Below, one piece after another: positions 1 to 9,059 of a stretch of 64,000 nt of DNA (position 1 is the stretch's first letter; each line of letters starts with the position of its first letter). This DNA comes from Acinetobacter pittii ATCC 19004 = CIP 70.29 (GTDB lineage Bacteria; Pseudomonadota; Gammaproteobacteria; Pseudomonadales; Moraxellaceae). The notes beneath the pieces are model-generated. The model saw only the letters and a program-made list of their open reading frames with translations. It had not been told where the DNA came from and searched no databases. Location of the stretch: NCBI RefSeq assembly GCF_000369045.1, contig NZ_KB849796.1:1-64000 (forward strand). The letters are read 5' to 3'. The position numbers and the translations under genes were made by a program.

Positions 1-41
1 TGATCTTCTTCCTGGTTCGTCACCAGCAAGCTAGGTCGGCT

Positions 42-69
42 ATATTACTCTTAATCTCTTAAAAGTCAA
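42..69 (-). promoter_or_regulatory. rRNA-type sigma70 promoter firing left out of the window
   Basis: On the minus strand TTGACT is followed by a 16-base spacer and TAATAT, close to consensus at both boxes. Downstream, toward position 1, runs an untranslated leader of at least 40 bases with no reading frame. The architecture matches the P1 promoter and leader of an rrn operon, so I infer that a 16S gene starts just outside the window. The rest of 1-291 is AT-rich and shows no gene. Confidence 0.6.
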
Positions 70-291
70 CAGGTAATTTCGATATTTTTAAAACTCACTC
101 TCAAACCAACTTAACATCAAATTCATCACTTAAAGCAATCAACTTAATCACAAGTAACTGTTTTTCAACAAGTTTCTATCTGCATCACCGCCGATGGATG
201 TGCATTATAGACCATTAATAACCCTTTGCAATACCTTTTTTAATATTAGTGCAACAACAGTTCGCTTTTTAATCAAAAACGATAAAAATAG

Positions 292-1359
292 TCATTTTTT
301 ATATAAACATGGTTGTAAAAGCATCAATTTATCTAAAATTTTCTCGTCTTGATTCTTTTCTTGCCATCTAAGTGGGCGACAATCAATATATTCACAGTAT
401 CCCCCCTCTCCTTGCAGACACTGTTCATTCCAACTTAATTGATATTGAAAGCTTCCCACATATCCGGCCGCCAACCCAAACTTATAATCACCACGACTTT
501 GTGCATAAAGTTCAAAAATTATTTTTCCATTTTTCTCACATTGCCAAGAAAACTCCCTAGGCAAGTACATCTCTTTACCATTTGGTGTTTTAACCTTTGG
601 ATAAACTCGGTGGATATGTAAATTTACGTCTTCTGTAAAACTTTCAACAGGCTTTCCAAATTCTTGAATATCTAATCTTGAACATAGGATGATATTCCAC
701 TGATTTCTTATTTGTAAGAATGTAAGCTGCGTCGTTTCATTTAAGTTAATAATTTGGCACGTATAGAAACATAAAGATAAGAACGGCAAGTGCAAAGCTC
801 GCGCGTGTTTAAATCGCCCCAACCCTTCAATTTGATATTTCTGTCCTTTATAAAAAATTTCCCCTTCACATACACATAGTGTTGACCAATAGTCAGAAAC
901 ACCCCACTGCAAAGCAGAGGCATTAGATATATTTTCTGGAATCTGAATCGTAAGATCACACCCCATTTCTGGGTCTAATCGTTGAAGGCGAATCACGGGA
1001 ATTTGCCATTGAATCAGGTCGGTTTTATCAAATTGATATAGCGCCGAATCAAACTGGCATTGGCGTCGAATAGAATATGTTTTTAAATGTCCCACACTAT
1101 GTTGGCTATTACTTACAAGCACTGTTGCAGTGTCGATAGCTGAAGTTGTAATGCTATGGGCGTTATAACACAGAGGAATACGTGGCTGTCCCACTAAACT
1201 AATATAATTAAAATAACGAAGTGGGGTTGGTAAATTAGGAAGGATCAAGCCTTGATAAACAATTTTAAAAAAGCCACGAGAAGGTTGATAAACAACCCCC
1301 TCTTTAACATTAGGGCCCAGCTGCTGTAATTGATTAATTTCACTTATCAACTTAGGCAT
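292..1359 (-). CDS. Conserved hypothetical protein, 355 aa, possibly DUF6670/AttH-like
   Basis: I do not recognise a function. No signal peptide or membrane segment is visible. The protein is rich in beta-forming and aromatic residues, and the C-terminal part (about residues 295-335) has a G-Y-V-G-S-F-Q-Y segment and ends in a C-R-P-L motif, which loosely recalls the lipocalin-like AttH/carotenoid hydratase fold; I believe Acinetobacter homologues are filed as DUF6670, but this is from memory. It starts 17 bases after pssA on the same strand, so it is probably the last gene of the rlmJ-pssA transcript. A link to membrane lipid metabolism would be inference from that position only. Confidence 0.6.
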   Translation of the reverse strand: MPKLISEINQLQQLGPNVKEGVVYQPSRGFFKIVYQGLILPNLPTPLRYFNYISLVGQPRIPLCYNAHSITTSAIDTATVLVSNSQHSVGHLKTYSIRRQCQFDSALYQFDKTDLIQWQIPVIRLQRLDPEMGCDLTIQIPENISNASALQWGVSDYWSTLCVCEGEIFYKGQKYQIEGLGRFKHARALHLPFLSLCFYTCQIINLNETTQLTFLQIRNQWNIILCSRLDIQEFGKPVESFTEDVNLHIHRVYPKVKTPNGKEMYLPREFSWQCEKNGKIIFELYAQSRGDYKFGLAAGYVGSFQYQLSWNEQCLQGEGGYCEYIDCRPLRWQEKNQDEKILDKLMLLQPCLYKK

Positions 1360-1376
1360 ACTGAACCTCTTCTATT

Positions 1377-2210
1377 TTATGTTTTTAGTGTTTCATTACT
1401 CTTGCGTGCAAATAAAGTCGTAACAAAACCAGATAGAGCATAGATAATTGAAACTGTCAAAATGCCCATTGGAATATTATAAGTGATTGCCGCAAAAATC
1501 AGTACTACTGGCAACATAACTACAAAAGGAACGCGTTTACGATCCATCTGCTTGAAAGAATAATATTTAATATTGGAAATCATGAGTAATCCCACAATTA
1601 CCATAAGAACAGCATTAATAGTTTGAATCGCAATATCACGTAAATCAAAAATGAAAGGATAATCGCGAGCAACCCAGACGAGTGAAATAATGATAATAGC
1701 AGCGAGTGGACTTGCAATGCCGATAAAATAACGCTTATCAACAACGCCTATTTGCACATTAAAACGCGCTAGTCGGAAGGCTGCGCAGGCTGTATAAACA
1801 AAACAACAAGCTAAACCAATACGGCCTAAATCATGCAAACTCCAGCTATACATCAGCATTGCTGGAGCCACACCAAAAGCTAACAAGTCTGAGAGAGAAT
1901 CATATTGTTCGCCAAAAGCACTTTGTGCGCCAATTGCTCGAGCAACTCGACCATCTAAGCCATCTAATAGCGCTGCAATAAAAATGGCATAGATCGCTTG
2001 GTTAAAATCCCCATTCATACTTGCAATGATGGAATAGAAACCGGACAACAGAGCAGCGGTTGTAATTAAGTTAGGCCAAAGATAAATACCTCGGCGCTTC
2101 ACTTTTTGTCCTTCCGGATTATCTTCTTCTTCAACCACTTCAAATGTAATCCCATCAAATGAATGTTCATTATGAGTTAAATCTTGCTCTGGTTTAGGCG
2201 CATTTGTCAT
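1377..2210 (-). CDS. pssA: CDP-diacylglycerol--serine O-phosphatidyltransferase
   Basis: Integral membrane enzyme that makes phosphatidylserine from CDP-diacylglycerol and serine, the first step toward phosphatidylethanolamine. The CDP-alcohol phosphatidyltransferase signature DGxxAR-x8-G-x3-D-x3-D is complete (D86, G87, A90, R91, G100, D104, D108). Several hydrophobic segments run from about residue 45 to the C-terminus. The 277-aa length and polytopic layout fit the type II (Bacillus-like) PssA rather than the peripheral E. coli enzyme. An acidic soluble stretch of about 40 residues precedes the first helix. It lies 41 bases downstream of rlmJ on the same strand. Confidence 0.9.
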   Translation of the reverse strand: MTNAPKPEQDLTHNEHSFDGITFEVVEEEDNPEGQKVKRRGIYLWPNLITTAALLSGFYSIIASMNGDFNQAIYAIFIAALLDGLDGRVARAIGAQSAFGEQYDSLSDLLAFGVAPAMLMYSWSLHDLGRIGLACCFVYTACAAFRLARFNVQIGVVDKRYFIGIASPLAAIIIISLVWVARDYPFIFDLRDIAIQTINAVLMVIVGLLMISNIKYYSFKQMDRKRVPFVVMLPVVLIFAAITYNIPMGILTVSIIYALSGFVTTLFARKSNETLKT

Positions 2211-2251
2211 TATTTTCTATTCCAAACATGTGCATTGATTTAAGTTAACTG

Positions 2252-3109
2252 TTACTCACCTACCAACCAGCGAACAGCAGCATGACCACCAGTTTCTTGC
2301 ATGCGAAGATGCGGGAATAACCACTGTAGTGCTTGGTCTGCTTGTTCAGAGAACTGCCAAGGTGGGTTAATCACTAATAGACCACAACCATTTAGACCCA
2401 CAGGTGTGTCATCTGGCCACACACAAATTTCACAAACTAACTGACGGCGAATACCCGTTTTAAACATTTTCTTCTCAAAACGTTCAATCATCGCTCGGTC
2501 TTTGATTGGATACCAAACTGCAAAAACGCCTGTTGGCCATTTTTTATAAGCTTGTTGTAAAAGTTCAACTAATTGCGGAAAGTCTTTACGTTCTAATTCG
2601 TAAGGAGGGTCGATCATAACAAGACCGCGCTTTTCTTTTGGCGGAATTACGCCGAGCAAGCCTTCATATGCATCACGCTCATGTAAACCTGCACGTTTAT
2701 CACGAATGTTATGACGTAATTGCTGAAATACATCGCGCTGCATTTCAAAAATTGTTGCCTTATCAATTTCACGCATGCCTTGCAAAGCAAACCAAGGAGA
2801 ACCTGGATAACTCCCCTTACCTTCTTCAGAACGCAATTGTTCGACTAACTTCAAATATTGTTGGATTGCTTCAGGTGCCTGACGCTTTTCCATTTCAGAT
2901 AGTTGAACTAGACGATGAATGCCTGTGAGAAATTCTCCAGACTTTTGTGCAGGTGCCAGAGATAAATCATATTTGCCGGCCCCTCCATGCGTATCGATAT
3001 AACGATAAGGTTTATCTTTAGCATTTAAACGGTTGAGCAGCTGTAGCAAAAGCACATGCTTCATAACATCTGCAAAGTTGCCCGCATGGAAATGGTGACG
3101 GTAATTCAT
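2252..3109 (-). CDS. rlmJ: 23S rRNA (adenine(2030)-N6)-methyltransferase RlmJ
   Basis: SAM-dependent methyltransferase that modifies A2030 of 23S rRNA. The N-terminus MNYRHHFHAGNFADVMKH is the family hallmark, and the catalytic D-P-P-Y motif sits at about residues 167-170, where N6-adenine methylases have N/D-P-P-Y. At 285 aa it has the usual length. The start is supported by GAGGAATT a few bases upstream. It is the first gene of a leftward group with pssA. Confidence 0.93.
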   Translation of the reverse strand: MNYRHHFHAGNFADVMKHVLLLQLLNRLNAKDKPYRYIDTHGGAGKYDLSLAPAQKSGEFLTGIHRLVQLSEMEKRQAPEAIQQYLKLVEQLRSEEGKGSYPGSPWFALQGMREIDKATIFEMQRDVFQQLRHNIRDKRAGLHERDAYEGLLGVIPPKEKRGLVMIDPPYELERKDFPQLVELLQQAYKKWPTGVFAVWYPIKDRAMIERFEKKMFKTGIRRQLVCEICVWPDDTPVGLNGCGLLVINPPWQFSEQADQALQWLFPHLRMQETGGHAAVRWLVGE

Positions 3110-3226
3110 GTTGACTTTAATTCCTCAATTCAACAAATAGTTTAACATGAAAAAAATATTCTTTCGTAAGGTTGTGATCATCTAAAATAGAGCTGCTTGA
3201 TATTTTTACGATCTACTCGAGGTTAT

Positions 3227-3832
3227 ATGCGTTCTCACTCACTTCCTGATTCATGGAATTTGGATCAAATTTTAGATGATTTAAATGCGCATGGCTTTGC
3301 CATTATAAATCAAGCATATCCAGATCAATATCGCGCACAGGTTTCTCAAGAATGTAGCCATCATATGGATGAATTTAGAGAAGCAGGCATTCAAAACGGC
3401 GTTGTAAGCAATATTCGTAGCGACCATATTCTCTGGATTAATGACCGGCTCCCTATTGCTCAGCAACATATTGAAACCTTAACTTTATTTTCACAAAGTC
3501 TAAATCAAGCATTCTATTTAGGGATTAAAGAGGTTGAAGCTCATTTTGCCCGTTATAATTTGGGTGAATTTTATGCTTTACACCGAGACAATCCTCAACA
3601 AAAAAATGATCGTATTATCTCAACTGTCTATTATCTACATCCAGAATGGCAAGAGGATTGGGGTGGGCAATTGCGACTACAAGATAAAAACGAGAAATGG
3701 CATATTGTTAATCCTGAACCCAATCGACTGGTAATATTTCAAAGTGATTTATTACATGAAGTATTAATTTCAAAACAACAAAGACTCTCTATTACAGCTT
3801 GGCTTCGTAGTGGAAATTCCATTTGGGTCTAA
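3227..3832 (+). CDS. 2-oxoglutarate/Fe(II)-dependent oxygenase family protein
   Basis: A 201-aa protein of the prolyl 4-hydroxylase-like 2OG-Fe(II) oxygenase fold. The iron-binding triad is visible: H-R-D in the motif ALHRDN, then a distal His in DLLHEV, followed by the Arg of RLSITAW that would bind 2-oxoglutarate. A GGQLRL strand lies between them as in SM-20/PHD-like proteins. I place the start at the ATG preceded by GAGG; an in-frame TTG 30 bases earlier lacks a ribosome site. The substrate is unknown. Divergent from rlmJ. Confidence 0.82.
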   Translation: MRSHSLPDSWNLDQILDDLNAHGFAIINQAYPDQYRAQVSQECSHHMDEFREAGIQNGVVSNIRSDHILWINDRLPIAQQHIETLTLFSQSLNQAFYLGIKEVEAHFARYNLGEFYALHRDNPQQKNDRIISTVYYLHPEWQEDWGGQLRLQDKNEKWHIVNPEPNRLVIFQSDLLHEVLISKQQRLSITAWLRSGNSIWV

Positions 3833-3899
3833 AGGTTACTCTTTAAATTTGGTAAATGAACCCGATATAAGAGCTATTGATTAAAAAAGGTGATGGCGT

Positions 3900-4427
3900 A
3901 TGTCTATTGAAAGTAAAACAATTGTGAACCGAATTGGTGAAACAGACCAACTTTATTTGACTGAAAATACGCCTGAGCTTGCTTTAGAGCGTGCTGAGTT
4001 ACGCATGCAACTTGTAGTATTAAGTCGTGTTCGCCAAGAACAACTTCATTTTCTACAAGAAGCTATTGTCTTGCTTGAACAAGCTCGTATGGAATATGAA
4101 GAAATGCCATTGAGCTTATACCTTAATTTGTCTCTACACTTAGCCAAAGCCTATATGCTTTATTTTGAACTCAATAAAGAAAAACGTTTTGCGCTGATTA
4201 CTCAACAAATTTTGAAGCCATTAGCACATCATGAACATGCTGATATCTATTTCTTCTTGGCATATGCGTCAGCAGCACGACAAGAGTCAGCATTAACAAG
4301 ACATTGGTTAACTAAATATTTATCAACGTCTACATGTGATCTTGAATTGCTTCATGGCCAACCTGTATTTGACCTTGTACGTCATGAGCCATGGTATAAA
4401 GATAAATTAAAAGTAAAGACACATTAA
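3900..4427 (+). CDS. Hypothetical helical-repeat protein, 175 aa
   Basis: Function not recognised. The protein is almost entirely helical and Leu/Ala/Glu-rich. Spacing of aromatic and small residues, and a C-terminal segment containing VFDLVRHEPWYKDKL, resembles the end-of-array helix of TPR proteins. No signal peptide and no membrane segment, so it is probably cytoplasmic. GGTGATGG precedes the ATG. It is a single gene followed by a strong terminator. Confidence 0.65.
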   Translation: MSIESKTIVNRIGETDQLYLTENTPELALERAELRMQLVVLSRVRQEQLHFLQEAIVLLEQARMEYEEMPLSLYLNLSLHLAKAYMLYFELNKEKRFALITQQILKPLAHHEHADIYFFLAYASAARQESALTRHWLTKYLSTSTCDLELLHGQPVFDLVRHEPWYKDKLKVKTH

Positions 4428-4439
4428 ACTCTTAATGTA

Positions 4440-4488
4440 ATAAAGCCTGTTTTACATATTACTTGTAAAACAGGCTTTATTTTTTTTT
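4440..4488 (+). terminator. Intrinsic terminator, probably bidirectional
   Basis: A 16-bp perfect stem (ATAAAGCCTGTTTTAC and its complement) with a 9-base loop is followed by eight T on the plus strand. It ends the 175-aa gene and, read the other way, can also serve the DUF2789 gene, which converges on it. Confidence 0.85.
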
Positions 4489-4492
4489 GAAA

Positions 4493-4738
4493 TTATTTTT
4501 TCACACTGTCTTCATGCAGTTGTTCATTAAGCTCATCAATAACCACAATCCACTCATCATCTTTTTCCCAATGACTTTTCAAAAAATCGCTTTGGCCTTT
4601 TGACCAAAAAGACGCTTCATGTAATTTTTGCTCGGCTGGCAATTGATGTGTTTTGATAAAGTTTTCAATACTTGCTTCATCAGAATCTAAACCCAACTGA
4701 TCAAATAAAAGCTCTAAAGTTGGTTGCTGTTCAAACAT
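4493..4738 (-). CDS. DUF2789 family protein
   Basis: Small acidic cytoplasmic protein of 81 aa. The pattern LFDQLGL-D-x-IE-x-FI-x-H near the N-terminus and the FW-x-QS-x-FL and VIDELNEQL motifs match DUF2789 (PF10982) as I know it. No catalytic residues are evident and the family has no assigned role. It stands alone between two terminators. Confidence 0.8.
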   Translation of the reverse strand: MFEQQPTLELLFDQLGLDSDEASIENFIKTHQLPAEQKLHEASFWSKGQSDFLKSHWEKDDEWIVVIDELNEQLHEDSVKK

Positions 4739-4862
4739 TGTTGTTCTCCTATAACTTCTTTTAAATCATCTATTAACTAATCTAACAATAAAACGTTTTT
4801 ACTTGCATGATAGTGTCTATATTTTCTTGTTGCTTTTTGTGTTTGCTTTTTCAGGATTCAAT

Positions 4863-4890
4863 AAAAAAGCACTCTAAAGAGTGCTTTTTT
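4863..4890 (-). terminator. Intrinsic terminator of mdh
   Basis: AAGCACTCT and AGAGTGCTT form a tight hairpin flanked by A and T runs, about 20 bases past the mdh stop codon on the minus strand. Confidence 0.85.
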
Positions 4891-4910
4891 TAACTCATCA
4901 AGCTGATGAA

Positions 4911-5897
4911 TTATTTTACCATGTCAGCAATTGCTGCACGTTCTTCTTCAAGCTCGTTTAGAGTGAAGTTGATACGCTCACGGCTGAATTCATCGATTTC
5001 TAAACCTTGAACGATTTTGTATTCACCGTTTTCAGTTGTAACAGGGAAACCGAACATAACGCCTTCAGGAATACCATAAGAACCATCAGATGGAATACCC
5101 ATAGTTACCCATTTGCCGTTTGTACCAAGCGCCCAGTCACGCATATGGTCAATTGCAGCGTTAGCAGCAGAAGCAGCAGAAGACAAACCACGCGCTTCGA
5201 TGATCGCAGCACCACGTTTACCAACAGTTGGAAGGAATACGTCTTTGTTCCAAGCTGGATCGTTGATTTTGTCTTTTAAGCTTTCGCCATTTGCAGTTGC
5301 AAAACGGTAGTCAGCATACATTGTTGGAGAGTGGTTGCCCCAAACTGTTAAGTTTTCGATGTCAGCAACTGCAACACCAGCTTTTTGAGCAACTTGAGTC
5401 AACGCACGGTTGTGGTCAAGACGCAACATAGCTGTGAAGTTTTTCGCTGGAAGATCTGGAGCAGATTTCATTGCGATGTAAGCGTTAGTGTTTGCAGGGT
5501 TACCTACAACTAATACTTTAACGTTACGGCTAGCAACTTCGTTTAATGCTTGACCTTGGCCGATGAAAATTTCACCGTTAACTTTTAACAAGTCAGCACG
5601 TTCCATACCAGGACCACGTGGACGAGAACCTACCAATAATGCGTAGTCAGCATCTTTGAATGCAACTTTCGGATCATCAGTCCCGATCATGCCAGCCAAT
5701 AAAGGGAAAGCACAGTCATCAAGTTCCATCATTACGCCTTTAAGCGCTTGTTGTGCTTTTTCAACTGGAACTTCAAGCAATTGTAAAATAACAGGTTGAT
5801 CTTTACCTAACATTTCACCGCTTGCGATACGGAATAATAAGCTGTAACCAATTTGACCTGCAGCGCCAGTCACGGCAACACGAACGGGTTGCTTCAT
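4911..5897 (-). CDS. mdh: Malate dehydrogenase (NAD-dependent)
   Basis: Oxidises malate to oxaloacetate in the TCA cycle. The Rossmann motif TGAAGQIG is at residues 10-17, the substrate-binding stretch [14 protein letters not shown] at about 90-103, and the catalytic His in WGNHSPTMY at about 187. I start it at the ATG preceded by GGAG, giving 328 aa, the usual length for the group 2 bacterial enzyme; a longer frame beginning 57 bases upstream adds 19 residues that do not belong to the family. Monocistronic, with its own terminator. Confidence 0.95.
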   Translation of the reverse strand: MKQPVRVAVTGAAGQIGYSLLFRIASGEMLGKDQPVILQLLEVPVEKAQQALKGVMMELDDCAFPLLAGMIGTDDPKVAFKDADYALLVGSRPRGPGMERADLLKVNGEIFIGQGQALNEVASRNVKVLVVGNPANTNAYIAMKSAPDLPAKNFTAMLRLDHNRALTQVAQKAGVAVADIENLTVWGNHSPTMYADYRFATANGESLKDKINDPAWNKDVFLPTVGKRGAAIIEARGLSSAASAANAAIDHMRDWALGTNGKWVTMGIPSDGSYGIPEGVMFGFPVTTENGEYKIVQGLEIDEFSRERINFTLNELEEERAAIADMVK

Positions 5898-6108
5898 GTA
5901 ATTGTCTCCAATGAGTGTCCTTAATCGGGCTAAATAGGAATTCCATCTAACCAAATCATCATAAACGGCAAAGATTGTACTCTAAAGATTTGGCAGATGC
6001 ATGTAAAAGCCACTCGTTTTCACCAAAAGTCTGATAGAAAATACAAATTAATCTTTACAAATAGATTCGATGTATGGTGAGCATTTCTTTACGAAATGTT
6101 CGTAATCT

Positions 6109-6771
6109 TTAATAACTACCTTTAATCATGATTTCACCAGGGCAATTCGATACCACATGATTTGCACACTGTTTATATTGGCCCTTTACCGTGTAACAAA
6201 CTTTCACTTCCGTTAAGACCACATCCGAACGTGATAATTGACAACTAAAACGGATACCATTTTGAGGTAAGCTCGGATTAAGGCGTACAAACTGCTGTCT
6301 TAACGCGGATTGCTGCATTTCAACATTTGTTGAACTTGTGAGACTAGCCGGAATTTTTAAACGTTCAGCAAAATTAATAACCGTACGGAAATATTGGCTT
6401 GCATTCATAGGAACGCATCCGCCTACACTTTTCCATAGCTGTACACGAGCATTATTATCAGGCATAACCCGAGCTACGACTTTGGCTTGCAATGGAGACA
6501 AGGTTGCAGAACTGTCTGTTGAGCAATTACTTTGGTTTGTTTCTGGCATGAGGCCTGTAATTGTCAGTGAATATCCTTCAAGACATTTACGTTGTTTTTG
6601 TTTAGAGGGATCTAATGCACATGCGGCAGGTGTCATTTGCACATGCATAACATACCCCTGTAAATTAACAGGTTCGGCATGTAAAACGGAACTCATCAAC
6701 CCTACTCCCGCACAGATGAGCCACCATGCAAGTTGCAAAATTGAACGAAGTTCCAAATATCTATATTTCAT
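6109..6771 (-). CDS. RNase T2-fold periplasmic protein lacking both catalytic histidines
   Basis: A signal peptide (cleavage near VLHA-EP) points to the periplasm. The mature part aligns by eye along its length with E. coli RNase I: the CAS I block reads SLTITGLMPE where RNase I has FLTVHGLWPG, the L..AK...VMP block precedes CAS II, and the C-terminus keeps ..RFSC...L.EV.VCY...NCPGEIMIKGSY. However, the CAS I histidine is Thr72, and the CAS II histidine (KHGAC in RNase I) is Val116 in KSVGGC. Several cysteines are kept. RNase activity by the T2 mechanism is therefore unlikely; a binding or inhibitor role is possible. Automated annotation may wrongly call it ribonuclease I. Confidence 0.7.
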   Translation of the reverse strand: MKYRYLELRSILQLAWWLICAGVGLMSSVLHAEPVNLQGYVMHVQMTPAACALDPSKQKQRKCLEGYSLTITGLMPETNQSNCSTDSSATLSPLQAKVVARVMPDNNARVQLWKSVGGCVPMNASQYFRTVINFAERLKIPASLTSSTNVEMQQSALRQQFVRLNPSLPQNGIRFSCQLSRSDVVLTEVKVCYTVKGQYKQCANHVVSNCPGEIMIKGSY

Positions 6772-6828
6772 TTAATTAAAACTTGAATATGCCAATTAAA
6801 AGAAGATCCATCATCAACCACCTTAAAG

Positions 6829-8814
6829 TTAAGGCGACGTACGCATTGGAATGACTTTCATACGCTGCGATAACGACTGGGCCCCTTGACCCAATATTAC
6901 GCCGTAATGTGTTGCATTCGTCATAACGTGCTTGACATAGTCTCTGGTTTCTAACAATGGAATTGTCTCAGTATATTGGTCAGCCGAAATTGATTGATAG
7001 TCCGGCTGCCAACGTCTAGCCCGATTAGGCCCCGCATTATAACCTGCTGTCGCCAAAACAGGGTTATTGCTTAATTGTCCCTGAATCATCGACAAATAAA
7101 ATGTTCCATATCGAATATTGGTATTCATTTCATTTAATGCAGCCGGATTATAAGTTTCACCCATTTGACGTGCAATCAACTTCGCTGTATCAGGCATAAT
7201 TTGCATAAGACCGCCCGCCCCAACGTGAGAACGCGCAGAAGTAACAAACCGACTTTCTTGACGCATTAAACCATAAGCCCATGCGGGGTCAATTCCTGCA
7301 TTGTAACTATGGCTTACGACATTAGTCTTATGAGGAGTCACATAGCGATAAGTATCATTATGCTTATTTGTTGTACGATCTGCTGCATAAATTGCACGAT
7401 CATACCAGCCCATGTCATGAGCACGCTTTGCCGCAGCTAAAAGTAAACCATCATCGTGCTGAAGATACGCTTGACGAACTGCCCAATTCCACTCTCGATT
7501 CGTGTAAGTTGGATTTGCATTAATACGTCTTAAAGTAAAAGCACGATTAAAGTGAATATTCTGATCTAAACGTCTTAAATCACTTGCCGTTGGCTGATCA
7601 TCATAAGGTTGATGGTTATAACGTTCACCTAAGCGATCTTTTGCTAAAAGGTTATGATAGTCATCACCAGCCTGAGCCAGTTTTCTATAAATTTGTTGTG
7701 CTGTTGCTTTAGAAGCACTATCACCACGCTGCTCTGACGCACGAGCAAGCCAATATTGCCAACGGTCTTCTTGTTTTTGGGTTACCGTCATACTATCAAT
7801 AGCGCGAATTAAACTTTCCCAAGCCCCAAAACGAATCGCCTGACGCGCATAAATTTCAGCTTCTTCCGGACTTAATGGATAACCATAACTTGCATCAAAG
7901 TATTGAAGAACTTCACGATTAAAATTATTTTTCATTACCGTGGTGCCACCAATATAGGCTACCGTACGATATAAATATTTTTGTACATTTTGTGGCGTAC
8001 CTTGGGCAACACGCTGCACATTTGAAAAAGCATTACTTAAGTCATTATTAGCTAAACGCCCTAACGCAAAAATCAAATACGCATAATCTGCATCATTTGT
8101 CTTAGGTGCACTCCATAAATAATTAAGCGGGTTGGCCTGAATTTGGTTAAGCTGGGCCAAAGAAAGATTCAAACCCAGAGTCTGTGCTGTCGCGAGCGCC
8201 TGTCCCGACAAACCTGCACGCAATTGTACCCATAGACGCTGTTGTTTATCTTGTGCGCTCATTAAAGGGCTGGATAACATCATGCGCCCTAAACCTAAGC
8301 AGGATTCTGGTTGTGACTCAGTTGCTAACCAAACATCTTTATATTCAGCAAAAACTAATGCATCACCACTTCTCGCCCGCACCTGTGCCAAAGCACAATT
8401 TTCGGCTTGGTCAGGGTTGGTGACATAAGATAAGACGGGTTGTGCAGATGCAAAGTCAGCTTGTTTAACTTTTTCTTCAACATAATCGGCTGCTAATTTT
8501 TCAGCCATTGCTGATTGTGGATAGCGTTGAGCAAAGCTTACGATAGAGGCAGTAGGTTGAAAGCCAAGGTTTGTATTAAGTTTCCAATATTCTGGATAGT
8601 ATCCCAACACATCATTTTGCATAGCAAGCTGATATTGGTCTAATAACGCGGTATTACCACTATTTGCAGCATTTAGTGCATCATTAAACTGCTCTTCGGC
8701 AGCATAGGTAAATGAACAACCAAGTAAACACATAGCTCCTAACCAGCTACGATGCATATATTTATTTTTCATTACACGACTATGGATTGATGAGCTCTTT
8801 CTACTTGGTCTCAT
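6829..8814 (-). CDS. slt: Soluble lytic murein transglycosylase (Slt70-type)
   Basis: Periplasmic enzyme that cleaves peptidoglycan between MurNAc and GlcNAc to 1,6-anhydro products. A long helical superhelix (U/L-type domain) fills about residues 40-500. The catalytic SLT domain follows from about 510: AYGLMRQESRF carries the catalytic Glu, then GAGGLMQIMPDTAK and the AGYNAGPNR motif. The signal peptide core is SWLGAMCLLGCSFTYA. The true start is uncertain: an ATG 42 bases inside this frame places the signal peptide more conventionally, and neither has a strong ribosome site. Confidence 0.88.
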   Translation of the reverse strand: MRPSRKSSSIHSRVMKNKYMHRSWLGAMCLLGCSFTYAAEEQFNDALNAANSGNTALLDQYQLAMQNDVLGYYPEYWKLNTNLGFQPTASIVSFAQRYPQSAMAEKLAADYVEEKVKQADFASAQPVLSYVTNPDQAENCALAQVRARSGDALVFAEYKDVWLATESQPESCLGLGRMMLSSPLMSAQDKQQRLWVQLRAGLSGQALATAQTLGLNLSLAQLNQIQANPLNYLWSAPKTNDADYAYLIFALGRLANNDLSNAFSNVQRVAQGTPQNVQKYLYRTVAYIGGTTVMKNNFNREVLQYFDASYGYPLSPEEAEIYARQAIRFGAWESLIRAIDSMTVTQKQEDRWQYWLARASEQRGDSASKATAQQIYRKLAQAGDDYHNLLAKDRLGERYNHQPYDDQPTASDLRRLDQNIHFNRAFTLRRINANPTYTNREWNWAVRQAYLQHDDGLLLAAAKRAHDMGWYDRAIYAADRTTNKHNDTYRYVTPHKTNVVSHSYNAGIDPAWAYGLMRQESRFVTSARSHVGAGGLMQIMPDTAKLIARQMGETYNPAALNEMNTNIRYGTFYLSMIQGQLSNNPVLATAGYNAGPNRARRWQPDYQSISADQYTETIPLLETRDYVKHVMTNATHYGVILGQGAQSLSQRMKVIPMRTSP

Positions 8815-9059
8815 ATATGTGCTAAACCCTGACTATTCACCTTCAACGCATAGTTTAATTATTCTTCGTGCTTTCTTTTGTTGTGTTATGTAACTCTATG
8901 ATTCAACATCATTAAAATTCACCTAATTTACTTCGCAAAAACTGTGTCATGTTCTGAAAGTTTACTGTTATCGGTTCAGCTCAAATACTGGTATAATAGA
9001 TGGTTTGACCCATTTTGGGCCAATTTATTCTTTTTTAGATCGATCTGTTAGGAGCCTGC

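Noticed and set aside
741..959. 72-aa second-frame protein within the 355-aa gene
   Set aside because: Same strand, wrong frame, no ribosome site; shadow.
2638..2928. 96-aa plus-strand frame inside rlmJ
   Set aside because: Antisense shadow of a well-supported methyltransferase.
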